64,000 bases of DNA from Actinacidiphila sp. DG2A-62 (lineage in GTDB: Bacteria > Actinomycetota > Actinomycetes > Streptomycetales > Streptomycetaceae). The DNA is taken from contig NZ_JAYMGI010000002.1 in NCBI RefSeq assembly GCF_035825295.1, positions 62,001-126,000 of the forward strand, given 5' to 3'. The translations under genes and the position numbers were made by a program. Of the stretch, positions 52,367-60,821 are shown piece by piece (positions within the stretch are counted from its first letter, which is position 1; every line of letters begins with the position of its first letter). Below the pieces are notes generated by a model. That model ran no database searches. It was not told where the DNA came from and saw only the letters and a list, made by a program, of their open reading frames with translations.

Positions 52367-52401
52367 GGGGAGGCGCCGCGCGACGCGGCGCGCGCCTCCC
52401 C
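52367..52401. terminator. Bidirectional hairpin terminator
   Basis: A GGGGAGGCGC/GCGCCTCCCC stem encloses further CG-rich pairing. It lies between the convergent DUF4232 gene (+) and acyl-AMP ligase gene (-), leaving 20 and 13 bases to their stops. Confidence 0.8.
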
Positions 52402-52414
52402 GCCGCGGGGGCGC

Positions 52415-53953
52415 TCAGCCCCCCGTGACCCGGGAGAGCAGCGCCTTCTTGTCGGGTTTGCCGCTGGGCGCCACCGGGACCGCGTCCAGGACGGTGACCG
52501 TCGCGGGGACGGCGCCCTCGCCCAACCGCGCGCGCACGGCGTCGCGCAGGACGTCGGCGGACGGTCCGGTCCGCCCGGGCATCGGCACGATGAAGGCGTG
52601 CGCGGCCTCGCCGGTCTCCTCGTCGGGCGCGGCGACGACGAATGCCTGGTCGACGTCGGGGTGGGCGGCCAGTGCCGCCTCGATGGCGCCCGCGTAGTGC
52701 AGGATCGCGTTGACGAACACGACCTCGCGGGAGCGGCCGATCAGGCGCAGGAAGCCGTCCTCGCCGAGCGTGCCGAGGTCGCGGGTCCTGATCCAGCCGT
52801 CCCGCACCACCTCGGCGGTCTCCGCGGGGTCGCGCCAGTCGCCGGCCATGGCTCCGGCGGTCCGCACCCAGATTTCGCCCGCCGCGCCGGAGGCGGCCGG
52901 GCCGCCGTGCGGGTCGCGCAGCTCCACGTCGACGCCGGGCAGCGGCCGGCCGACGGAGTCCAGCACCGACGCGCCGTGCTCGGCCAGGTCCCCGGGCGTG
53001 AGCAGCGCCAGCATGCCGGTCTCGGTCTGGCCGTAGCCCTGGTGGACGGCGTGGCCGAGGCGTTCGACGGCCTCGGCCAGGCGGTGCGGCGGCAGCGGCG
53101 AGCCGGCCACGAGCAGGGCGCGCAGGCTGGAGGTGTCGACGTCCTCGGTGCGCAGCGCGTCGAGGATCTGGTACAGCCGGGGGACGGTGCACAGGCACGC
53201 GGTGATCCGGTGCTTCTCGAACACCTGCGGGAAGACGAGGGGCGCGTCGGGGATGATCGCCGTGCCCCCGCCGAGCAGGGCCAGGCCGACGTGTTCGAGC
53301 ATCACCGCGCTGGTGAGCGTGCCGAAGACGAGGAACCTGCGGTAGCGCTCGGCGAGTTCGCGCACCACCGGGCTCCAGCCGGCGGGCTGCCAGGACCAGT
53401 GGCCCGCGAAGGCGCGGTAGGGCATGGCGCAGCCCTTGGGGTTGCCGGTGCTGCCGCTGGTGAGGGTGACGAGCGCGGCGTCGTCGGGACGCCCGCGCGG
53501 AACGAGCGCGTCCGGCGAGCGGTCGGGCTCGGTGGCGAGGAGGTCCTGGTCGAGGTCGAGGACGGGCACCGGTCCGGCGGCGGCGAGCAGCTCGGCGCCG
53601 CGGGTGGAGGCGTCGGCGACGACGGCGTCCACCCCCTGGGACAGCACGTGCGCGAGCTGGCCGGGGGTCAGGCCGGGGCGCAGTCCCGTGACGCGGCATC
53701 CCAGCAGGTGGGCGGCGATCTGGGCGGCGAAGGCGCCCGGGGTCACGGCGGTCGTCAGGGCGACCGAGCCTCCGGGGCCCAGGCCGCGTCCGCGCAGGTG
53801 CGCGACGCACCGGCGGATCTGCTCCAGCACCTCGCCGCGGGACACCTGCCGTGACCGGAACTCGAAGGCGGGAGCCGCCGGATCGCGGCTGAAGGCGTCG
53901 ATGACGGACTGGGGGAACACCGATTCGCCCGGATTGCTCACCGGATTGTTCAT
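52415..53953 (-). CDS. AMP-dependent acyl/aryl-CoA ligase-like enzyme
   Basis: A 512-residue adenylating enzyme starting at ATG 53953. Core motifs are VTLTSGSTGNPKGC (A3), QGYGQTETG (A5), a DGWIRTRDLG (A7) and GRSREVVFVN (A8), and PVAPSGKPDKKAL with the catalytic Lys (A10). An unusual A8 segment replaces the normal NGxxI. It activates a carboxylic acid with ATP, forming an acyl-AMP and then a thioester with CoA or a carrier protein; no carrier protein gene is visible here. It is divergent from the flavoprotein operon across a 256-base promoter region and may supply its substrate. Confidence 0.87.
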   Translation of the reverse strand: MNNPVSNPGESVFPQSVIDAFSRDPAAPAFEFRSRQVSRGEVLEQIRRCVAHLRGRGLGPGGSVALTTAVTPGAFAAQIAAHLLGCRVTGLRPGLTPGQLAHVLSQGVDAVVADASTRGAELLAAAGPVPVLDLDQDLLATEPDRSPDALVPRGRPDDAALVTLTSGSTGNPKGCAMPYRAFAGHWSWQPAGWSPVVRELAERYRRFLVFGTLTSAVMLEHVGLALLGGGTAIIPDAPLVFPQVFEKHRITACLCTVPRLYQILDALRTEDVDTSSLRALLVAGSPLPPHRLAEAVERLGHAVHQGYGQTETGMLALLTPGDLAEHGASVLDSVGRPLPGVDVELRDPHGGPAASGAAGEIWVRTAGAMAGDWRDPAETAEVVRDGWIRTRDLGTLGEDGFLRLIGRSREVVFVNAILHYAGAIEAALAAHPDVDQAFVVAAPDEETGEAAHAFIVPMPGRTGPSADVLRDAVRARLGEGAVPATVTVLDAVPVAPSGKPDKKALLSRVTGG

Positions 53954-54117
53954 ATGCCCTCCGATACGTTCCGGCAGCGCCGGGTTGTCTTTCGGCCGCA
54001 CAGGAAGCTCAAAAGCAGCGTTCAACCGCCGTTCGACCCGAAATATCACCCGGCGACGGCAGGCGGACCGCGCGGCCGAATTTATCCGGATCGACCCCCG
54101 GCCAATCCTCCGAGCCA

Positions 54118-54135
54118 GTGTGATATGGATCACAC
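54118..54135 (+). promoter_or_regulatory. CRP-type palindrome upstream of the oxidative operon
   Basis: GTGTGATATGGATCACAC is a perfect 6-bp-arm dyad and exactly fits TGTGA-N6-TCACA, the cyclic-AMP receptor protein consensus. Its centre lies 84 bases before the flavoprotein ATG and about 170 bases before the divergent ligase gene. No clear -10 box could be assigned. Confidence 0.75.
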
Positions 54136-54209
54136 CTGCTGCTTCTGGATGTCTCCTTTAACTCTCAACTATGGTGTGGCGCATCCTAATCAGGAGCAGG
54201 AGGCCACAT

Positions 54210-55853
54210 ATGTCAGGGGAACAGCGGGTCGACTACCTTGTGATCGGAGCGGGGCCGGCGGGACTGCAGGCCGCCTATTTCCTCGAACGCGCCGGACGTG
54301 ATTATCAGGTGGTCGAGGCGGGCGAGGCGCCGGGCACGTTCTTCACCCGTTTCCCCAGGCACCGAACCCTCATTTCCAGCAACAAGGTGCACACCGGCTG
54401 GGACGACCCGGAGCTGCGCATGCGGGTGGACTGGAACTCCCTGCTGTCCGAGGAGTACGCGCCCCTGTTCACCTCCTACAGCCCCCGGTATTTCCCGCCG
54501 GCCGACGACATGGTCCGGTACCTGGGCGACTTCGCCGCGGCGCACGGACTGCGGGTCCGCTACAACACCCGCGTCACCCGCATCAGCCGTGAGGCCCCGG
54601 ACGGCACGGGGCGGGGCGACTTCCTCGCCGAGGACGAGCGGGGCGACGTGCTGCGGGCCCGGCGGATCATCATGGCCACCGGCGTCACCCGCCCCTACAT
54701 CCCCCCGATCGAGGGCGCGGAACTCGCGGAGCCGTACAGCGAGGTGTCCGTGGACCCCGAGGAGTTCACCGACAAGCGGGTGCTGATCATCGGCCGCGGG
54801 AATTCCGCTTTCGAGACCGCGGACAATCTCATCGAAACCGCCGCGGTCATTCACGTGGCCGGCCCCGGAAGCTTGCGACTGGCCTGGCAGACGCATTTCG
54901 TGGGCCATCTCAGGGCCGTCAACAACAACTTTCTCGACACCTACCAGCTCAAATCCCAGAACGCCCTGCTGGACGGGGAGATCCTGCGGATCACCAGGTC
55001 GGAGGGCGCCGACGGGGAAGCCGGGGAATACCGCGTGGCGGTCAAGTTCTCCCGGGTCGCCGAAGTGGTCAAGGAAATACCCTACGACCGGGTCGTCCTG
55101 GCCACCGGATTCCGTTTCGACGCGTCGGTGTTCGACGAGGACTGCCGGCCGGAGCTGACGATCAAGGACCGCTTCCCCGCGCAGACCGACGCCTGGGAGT
55201 CGGTGAACGTGCCCGATCTGTACTTCGCCGGCACGATCACGCAGGTCAGGGACTTCAAGAAGTCCACCAGCGGGTTCATCCACGGTTTCCGGTACGGCGT
55301 GCGCGCACTGCACCGCATCCTGGAGCAGCGCTACGAGCACGCGCCCTGGCCCGGGCGCGACCTGGCGGCGACCCCCGAGGCGGTGGCCGACGAGGTGCTC
55401 GCCCGGGTCAACCGCACCTCGGCGCTGTGGCAGCTCTTCGGCTTCCTGTCGGACGCGGTCGTGCTCCCCGGCGACGGGACGGCGCGCTACCACGAGGAGG
55501 TGCCGGTCGACCATCTCCACCCCGCGGTGGAGAACGGGGCGTTCGGCCCGGTCGAGCGGTACCTGGCCGTCACACTCGAGTACGGCGCCGACCACGACAA
55601 GGTCAACCCCTTCGACATCTCGGTCTCCCGCGTCCACCAGGCCGACACCAGCGGGCTGGACGGGCGCTACCTGCACCCGGTGGTCCGGCTGTTCCAGGAC
55701 GGCAAGCCCCTCGCCGAGCACCACATCACCGAGAACCTCGAGAACGAGTGGGACAGCGAGGAGGTGCACCGTACGCCGCTGGTCCGGTTCCTGGCCGGGC
55801 ACCTCGCCGCGCCGCAGCCCCCGGCGGAGCCCACCGCCACGGGCAGGCCGTGA
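54210..55853 (+). CDS. FAD/NAD(P)-dependent monooxygenase-like flavoprotein (FOXRED2-type)
   Basis: A 547-residue flavoprotein starting at ATG 54210 with AGGAGG in front; an upstream in-frame ATG at 54171 has no such site. The FAD loop is YLVIGAGPAGLQAAYFLERA, and the NAD(P) loop is VLIIGRGNSAFETADNL. LISSNKVHTGWDDPEL and ATGFRFD fit a subgroup related to eukaryotic FOXRED2 and bacterial N-hydroxylating flavoproteins. A C-terminal extension of about 120 residues (KVNPFDISVSRVHQ) follows the core fold. It probably oxygenates or oxidises a small molecule. The next gene starts in a GTGA overlap. Confidence 0.83.
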   Translation: MSGEQRVDYLVIGAGPAGLQAAYFLERAGRDYQVVEAGEAPGTFFTRFPRHRTLISSNKVHTGWDDPELRMRVDWNSLLSEEYAPLFTSYSPRYFPPADDMVRYLGDFAAAHGLRVRYNTRVTRISREAPDGTGRGDFLAEDERGDVLRARRIIMATGVTRPYIPPIEGAELAEPYSEVSVDPEEFTDKRVLIIGRGNSAFETADNLIETAAVIHVAGPGSLRLAWQTHFVGHLRAVNNNFLDTYQLKSQNALLDGEILRITRSEGADGEAGEYRVAVKFSRVAEVVKEIPYDRVVLATGFRFDASVFDEDCRPELTIKDRFPAQTDAWESVNVPDLYFAGTITQVRDFKKSTSGFIHGFRYGVRALHRILEQRYEHAPWPGRDLAATPEAVADEVLARVNRTSALWQLFGFLSDAVVLPGDGTARYHEEVPVDHLHPAVENGAFGPVERYLAVTLEYGADHDKVNPFDISVSRVHQADTSGLDGRYLHPVVRLFQDGKPLAEHHITENLENEWDSEEVHRTPLVRFLAGHLAAPQPPAEPTATGRP

Positions 55854-56965
55854 CCGGCGTGCTGCGGGAGCTGCGGGACAAGGCGGGCGTCCGCCTCGAC
55901 CCGGTGCACCGCGACTTCTTCGAGGGCGGAGCGGGCGAGGAGACCGCGCTCGCCGACAACGAGCGGGCGTTCCGGCGGCTGGCCCTGCTGCCCCGGGTGC
56001 TGACCGGCTCGGGACCCGCCGACACCCGGGTCCGGCTGCTCGGCGCCGACCTGTCGACGCCGGTGCTGCTCTCCCCCACCGCCTTCCACCGGCTCGCCCA
56101 TCCGGACGGCGAGTCGGCCACCGCCCGAGCCGCCGCGGCGGCCGGGACCGTGCTCATCACCTCGATGGCGGCGACCACGCCGGTCGCCGAGGTGACCGCC
56201 GCGGCCCGCTCGGTGCGCGAGGACGCCGCGGTGTGGTTCCAGCTGTATCTGCAGCCCGACGCCGAGGTCACCGGCGCGCTCGCCGAGCGGGCGCGCCGGG
56301 CCGGCTGCTCGGCCCTGGTGGTCACCGCCGACTCGCCGGTCTTCGGCCGCAGGACCCGCGACGACCGCAACGGGTTCCACGACCTGCCGCCCTGGCTCGC
56401 CGCGGAGAACATGCGCGGCCTGCCGGGCGGGCCGCCGGACGCGGTCCGTGACATCGCGATGTCGCCCGCGCTGTCCTGGGACGATCTGCGCCGGCTGCGC
56501 GACGCCACGCCGCTGCCGCTGGTGCTCAAGGGGGTACTGCACCCCGCGGACGCGCGGCGTGCGGCCGACGAGGGGCTGGCCGCGGTGATGGTGTCCAACC
56601 ACGGCGGCCGGCAGCTCGACGCCGCGCCGGCGACCGTGGACGCCCTGCCCGCGGTCGCCGACGCCGTCGCCGGCCGCGTCCCGGTCCTGCTCGACGGCGG
56701 GGTGCGCGGCGGCGCCGACGTGGTGGCCGCGCTGGCGCTGGGCGCCCGCGCGGTCGGGATCGGCCGGCCCGCGCTGTGGGGACTGGCCGCCGAGGGCGAG
56801 AGCGGGGTGCGGCGCGTGCTGGAGGAGCTGCGCGAGGAGACCGCCCATGTGCTCACCCTGTGCGGCGCCGCCGACTGCTCGGCGGTGACGCGCGACCAGG
56901 TGGTGCGGCGCGGCCCGGGCCCGGCGGTCCGGTCCGGTGGGCCCTGGCGGGAGGAGGAGTCGTGA
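55850..56965 (+). CDS. FMN-dependent alpha-hydroxy acid oxidase/dehydrogenase
   Basis: A 371-residue TIM-barrel flavoprotein starting at GTG 55850 within a GTGA overlap. Family motifs are STPVLLSPTAFHRLAHPDGE, WFQLYLQ, VTADSPVFGRR, LVLKGVLHPADA with the FMN-binding Lys, and the catalytic His and Arg in MVSNHGGRQLD. LLDGGVRGGADV and AVGIGRPALWG bind FMN. It oxidises alpha-hydroxy acids to keto acids. FDLP-type loops after residue 170 are variable, so its substrate cannot be named. Its stop overlaps the start of the P450 gene. Confidence 0.9.
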   Translation: MTGVLRELRDKAGVRLDPVHRDFFEGGAGEETALADNERAFRRLALLPRVLTGSGPADTRVRLLGADLSTPVLLSPTAFHRLAHPDGESATARAAAAAGTVLITSMAATTPVAEVTAAARSVREDAAVWFQLYLQPDAEVTGALAERARRAGCSALVVTADSPVFGRRTRDDRNGFHDLPPWLAAENMRGLPGGPPDAVRDIAMSPALSWDDLRRLRDATPLPLVLKGVLHPADARRAADEGLAAVMVSNHGGRQLDAAPATVDALPAVADAVAGRVPVLLDGGVRGGADVVAALALGARAVGIGRPALWGLAAEGESGVRRVLEELREETAHVLTLCGAADCSAVTRDQVVRRGPGPAVRSGGPWREEES

Positions 56966-58437
56966 TGCGGCGGACCCCGGGTGCGCTCGGTCCGGTGGCG
57001 GGGGTCGCGCTGGCGCTGTCCGCGCCCTACTGGCTGCCCAGCGCCGTCGTAGCCCTGCGGGTGAAGGTCTTCGCCCGGGTGAACGGCCCCGAGGGCGTCA
57101 TCGTGCCCAACGAGCAGGTCGGCCCCGACCGGTTCGAGGAGCTGTACGGGCATCCGGCGGCGAACGGCCGCAGCCGCGGCGCGGGCCTGTCCGACCTGTT
57201 CTGGTACTGGCTGTCCCCCGGCCCCGAGGTGCACCAGGAGCACCTGGAGCCGGGACCGCGCTACGACGCGGTCGCCCGGACCACCACCGCGATCCTCGCC
57301 GGGAGCAGCGCGCGGCTGAGCGCGGCGGCGACCCGATGCGCCGCCGCCGTGCTGGACGAGCTCGTGCCGGGCGACGTCACGCTGGTGCGGCTGCGGGACC
57401 TGATGATGCCGGTGTGGGCGGAGTTCTTCCACGAACTCGTCTTCCACGAGCCCTGCCCGCCCGGGGTGCGGGAGCTGATCACCGGCAACGCGGCCGACGT
57501 CGTCGACTCGCTGAAGAACACCCGGCTGCGCCACATGGCCAGGAGGCGGCGGCTGACCCGCTACCTGCTGCGCCGGCTGGCGGCGGGGGACCTGCCGCAC
57601 GCGCTGCCGGCGGAGCTGGCGAGCCCGCTGGAGCGGGCGCACTACCTCCAGGGGGCGTTCTTCAACACCGCCGTGGTGCAGATGTCCGAGGCGATGGCGC
57701 ACCTGCTGCTGGTGCTGGCGACCGAGCAGGACGTGCAGCGCAGACTGGCCGCGCGCCCCGAGGACGACCACGACCTGGGCAACGTGATGAACGAGACGCT
57801 GCGGATGTACCCGCTGTTCGGCATCGCGCACCGCATCACCACCGCCGACATCGACCTCGGCGACGGCGTCGCCTACCCCGCCGGCACCGTGCTGTGCTTC
57901 GACTACCCGGCCTACCACGCCTCCGGCCACGAGAACCCGGAGGTCTTCGACCCCGGGCGCTGGGACCGCGTGTCGATGCGCGACGCGCACCACATCCCGT
58001 TCGGCATCGCGGCGAACCGCCCCTGCCCGGCCTGGCGGCTCGCGCCGCTGGTCATGCGGGCGGTCACCCGTGAGATGCTGCGGCGCTTCACTTTGCACTC
58101 CTCGGTCTCGCACACCCGCTCCATCCCGCACCGGGCGCCCTGCCTGCTGGTGGCCCGCGACCGGCCGCTGCCGCGGCACCGGCTCATCGCCGTGCTGGGC
58201 TTCATGCGGCTGCGCGACCGCTGGGAGGACCTGGGACGCAGCGTGCTGCAACTCGTCCTGGGCACCTGGATGGTGCGCGACGCCCGGCGCCTGCGGCTGA
58301 CGCAGAGGTACTTCGCGCAGCAGGACGCGGCGGCCGCTCGGGCCGCGGGGCGCCCGCGGCCCGCGGCGGCCCCGGGCGCGGCGGCCGACGGCCGGCCGCC
58401 CGGCGCCTCCGGCGGTTGCCCGTACCCCCACGGTTGA
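56965..58437 (+). CDS. Cytochrome P450 with N-terminal membrane segment and atypical heme loop
   Basis: A 490-residue P450 starting at ATG 56965, six bases after GAGGAGGAG, overlapping the oxidase stop. A hydrophobic segment at residues 5-28 is unusual for bacterial P450s. The K-helix ExxR is NETLRMYP. The heme loop reads IPFGIAANRPCPAW, in which the second glycine of FGxG is replaced by Ala and the residue after Cys is Pro-Ala rather than xG. The I-helix lacks a clear AGxxT. The C terminus has a 90-residue tail after the fold. The enzyme may not be a standard monooxygenase. Confidence 0.85.
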   Translation: MRRTPGALGPVAGVALALSAPYWLPSAVVALRVKVFARVNGPEGVIVPNEQVGPDRFEELYGHPAANGRSRGAGLSDLFWYWLSPGPEVHQEHLEPGPRYDAVARTTTAILAGSSARLSAAATRCAAAVLDELVPGDVTLVRLRDLMMPVWAEFFHELVFHEPCPPGVRELITGNAADVVDSLKNTRLRHMARRRRLTRYLLRRLAAGDLPHALPAELASPLERAHYLQGAFFNTAVVQMSEAMAHLLLVLATEQDVQRRLAARPEDDHDLGNVMNETLRMYPLFGIAHRITTADIDLGDGVAYPAGTVLCFDYPAYHASGHENPEVFDPGRWDRVSMRDAHHIPFGIAANRPCPAWRLAPLVMRAVTREMLRRFTLHSSVSHTRSIPHRAPCLLVARDRPLPRHRLIAVLGFMRLRDRWEDLGRSVLQLVLGTWMVRDARRLRLTQRYFAQQDAAAARAAGRPRPAAAPGAAADGRPPGASGGCPYPHG

Positions 58438-58543
58438 CCGGCGACGATCGGCCCCGCCCGCCTCCTCACTCTCCCCACCCCCACAGCGCCGGGGCGCCGT
58501 GCACACGGCGCCCCGGCGCCTCCCGCCGAAAGGCCGTAGCGCC

Positions 58544-59860
58544 ATGACCGCCACACAGCTCGGTACGACGTTCCTCTTCGCCGTTGTCGTGATCCTGCTG
58601 GTCTGCCGGGCAGCCGCACTGACGCTGCGCAGACTCGGACAGCCGCCCGTCGTGGCGGAGATGATCGCCGGGGTGCTGCTCGGCCCCTCGGTGCTCGGCC
58701 TGCTGCTGCCCTCGGTGGAGCACCACCTCTTCCCGACCGAGCTGCGGCCCGTGCTGTACGTCACGGGCCAGCTGGGGCTGACGCTCTTCATGTTCCAGGC
58801 CGGGTACGACTTCCGGCTGGACCGGATCAAGGCGGTGGCCAAGCCGGCGGCGATGATCTCGGCGGCGGGCAGCGCCACACCGCTGGTCTTCGGCGTCGCC
58901 ATCGCCTGGGCCATGAACGGGTCGGTCCACGCCTCGCCGCCCGGCGTCCCGCTGCACGTCACGGTGTTGTTCGTCGGGGTCAGCCTGGCGATCACGGCCT
59001 TCCCGATGCTGGCGAGGATCATCACCGAGAACGGACTGACCGGGACGTCCTTCGGCACCATCTCGCTGGCGGCGGGCGCCCTGGACGACGTGGTCGCGTG
59101 GATCATGCTCGCCGGCGTCGTCAGCCTGTCACGGGGGACGGCGGACACCTTCGTACTGGCCGCGGCGGGCGCGGCGGGCCTGGTGGCGGTGCTCGTGGCG
59201 CTGGTCAAGCTGCGCGACCCCCTGCTGCGGGCCGCCCACCGCCTCTCCCAGGAGCAGCTCGTCCTGGCCGTCCTGCTCGTCCTGTGCCTGGCCGCCTGGT
59301 ACACCGACAGGATCGGGCTGTACGCCGTCTTCGGCGCCTTCAGTCTGGGCGCCGCCTTCCCGCGGTCCGCGCGGGTGGACCGTGCCATCGAGGCGACCGC
59401 GCCGCTGAGCCGGGCGCTGCTGCTGCCGCTGTTCTTCACCTACTCGGGCCTGAACACCGACATCTCGCTGCTGTCGGACCCGGCGCTGCTGCTGTTCGCG
59501 CTGGCCTGCACCGCCGGGGCGATCGGGGGCAAGCTGGGGGCCTGCTGGGCCGCGGCGCGCGCCACCGGCCAGTCGGGTCCGGTGGCCCTGCGCATCGGCA
59601 CCCTGATGAACGCGCGGGGGCTGATGCAGCTCATCGCCATCAACGTCGGCCTGGCCGAGGGCATCATCTCGTCGTCCATGTTCACCGTGCTCGTGATCGT
59701 CGCGGTCGTCACCACCACGATGGCCACGCCGCTGCTCAAGCTCTGGGACCGGCTGGACGGCGGGGTCCCGGTCGAGGACGGCGGTACGGCCGGCCCCGCG
59801 GAACAGGAGGAGGAAGAGGTCCGCGGCGTGCGGCCGGTCGCGGGCGAGGCGCCGGCGTGA
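58544..59860 (+). CDS. CPA2-family cation:proton antiporter
   Basis: A 438-residue membrane protein starting at ATG 58544. About twelve hydrophobic helices are present, with GQPPVVAEMIAGVLLGPSVLG, LTLFMFQAGYDFRLD, and LAAGALDDVVAWIML holding the paired Asp expected in the ion pathway. IGTLMNARGLMQLI is the conserved helix near the end. A 35-residue Glu/Gly-rich cytoplasmic tail follows. No TrkA-N domain is attached. It probably exchanges Na+ or K+ for protons. It starts 106 bases after the P450 gene and could be read from the same transcript. Confidence 0.9.
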   Translation: MTATQLGTTFLFAVVVILLVCRAAALTLRRLGQPPVVAEMIAGVLLGPSVLGLLLPSVEHHLFPTELRPVLYVTGQLGLTLFMFQAGYDFRLDRIKAVAKPAAMISAAGSATPLVFGVAIAWAMNGSVHASPPGVPLHVTVLFVGVSLAITAFPMLARIITENGLTGTSFGTISLAAGALDDVVAWIMLAGVVSLSRGTADTFVLAAAGAAGLVAVLVALVKLRDPLLRAAHRLSQEQLVLAVLLVLCLAAWYTDRIGLYAVFGAFSLGAAFPRSARVDRAIEATAPLSRALLLPLFFTYSGLNTDISLLSDPALLLFALACTAGAIGGKLGACWAAARATGQSGPVALRIGTLMNARGLMQLIAINVGLAEGIISSSMFTVLVIVAVVTTTMATPLLKLWDRLDGGVPVEDGGTAGPAEQEEEEVRGVRPVAGEAPA

Positions 59861-59927
59861 CGCCCGCGGCGCGGCCCAGGGCCCTCCCCGGGGCGGTCCG
59901 GTCCACCAGGGACACGCCTCCCGGACT

Positions 59928-59961
59928 TTGCCTCTGAGGCAAGTTTTTTGCCCGTGAGGCA
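59928..59961 (+). promoter_or_regulatory. Tandem operators upstream of the XRE-cupin gene
   Basis: TTGCCTCTGAGGCAA (59928-59942) is a palindrome with 7-bp arms. TTGCCCGTGAGGCA (59948-59961) is a closely similar copy starting exactly 20 bp later, that is, about two helical turns. The pair lies just ahead of the XRE-cupin gene and is its likely autoregulatory site. Confidence 0.68.
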
Positions 59962-59984
59962 CGGGCGCTGCTTCCATGGGGCCC

Positions 59985-60821
59985 ATGGACGTCAGAGACG
60001 CGATGCCCGCCGCACCCGAGGATACCGGGGACGCCGCCACGGACGCCGCCACGGACGGCGCCGCTGTGGCGAAGGGCCGTACGGACCCGGGCCCGGCCGC
60101 GGGCGCGGACGCGGGCCCGGCCGCGGGCGCGGACGCGGGCCCGGCCGCGGGCGCGGACGCGGGCGGGGATCTGGTGCTGGCTCCCCGGCTGCGCGAGCGG
60201 CGGCGGAGCAGCGGGCTGACGCTGGAGGGCGCGGCGCGCCGGCTGGAGCTGTCCCCGGCCCACCTGTCCCGGCTGGAGTCCGGGCTGCGGCAGCCCTCGC
60301 TGCCGGTGCTGCTGGGGCTCGCCCGGCTCTACGGGACCACGGTCTCCGACCTGCTCGGGGAGACCGCCTCCGAGCCCGAGCCGGTGGTGCGCGGCGACCG
60401 GATGGCCGCGGTGCCGGCGGGCGGCTGGACGTACTGGCGGGCCGGCGGCACCGGGCGGGCGATGCAGGCGCTGCGGGTGCACGTGCCGGCCGGCATCCAG
60501 CGGGCGCTGGTGCGCGTGCACCCGGGCGAGGAGTGGCTGTACGTCACCGGGGGCGAGCTGGAGCTGTCCCTCGGCGACCGCACCCACCGGCTGGCCCCGG
60601 GGGACTCGGCGCACTTCGACTCCCTGGTGCCGCACCGGCTGGCCGCGGCCGGGCCCGGCGGCGTCGACCTGCTGTTCGTCCACACGCTGATGCAGAGCGA
60701 GACGTCGGCGCTGTGCGTCGGCGCCCCGCCGGGCGCACCCGGTCAGGGCCCGGGCGGACACCCGCACGGCCCGGGCAGGCGGGACACGGGCACGCGAGAG
60801 GAACGAGGAGGGCGGCGATGA
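59985..60821 (+). CDS. XRE-family regulator with C-terminal cupin domain
   Basis: A 278-residue regulator from ATG 59985 (ATG 59976 is equally possible). A disordered N terminus contains GPAAGADA repeats. The DNA-binding helix-turn-helix is LRERRRSSGLTLEGAARRL, then LSPAHLSRLESG, then QPSLPVLLGLARLYG. The C-terminal cupin (VHPGEEWLYVTGGELELSLG, then LAPGDSAHFDSLVPHRL) should bind a small ligand. Such regulators often control amino-acid or sulfur transport and their own gene. The next gene overlaps its stop as ATGA. Confidence 0.87.
   Translation: MDVRDAMPAAPEDTGDAATDAATDGAAVAKGRTDPGPAAGADAGPAAGADAGPAAGADAGGDLVLAPRLRERRRSSGLTLEGAARRLELSPAHLSRLESGLRQPSLPVLLGLARLYGTTVSDLLGETASEPEPVVRGDRMAAVPAGGWTYWRAGGTGRAMQALRVHVPAGIQRALVRVHPGEEWLYVTGGELELSLGDRTHRLAPGDSAHFDSLVPHRLAAAGPGGVDLLFVHTLMQSETSALCVGAPPGAPGQGPGGHPHGPGRRDTGTREERGGRR
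60089..60160. repeat. Three 24-bp tandem repeats in the XRE-cupin gene
   Basis: Three near-perfect 24-bp units encode GPAAGADA three times in the N-terminal tail of the regulator. A fourth is partial. Confidence 0.85.

Noticed and set aside
55726..59439. A 1237-codon - strand frame opposite the flavoprotein/oxidase/P450/antiporter genes
   Set aside because: It is the antisense of four well-supported genes and shows no domain of its own.
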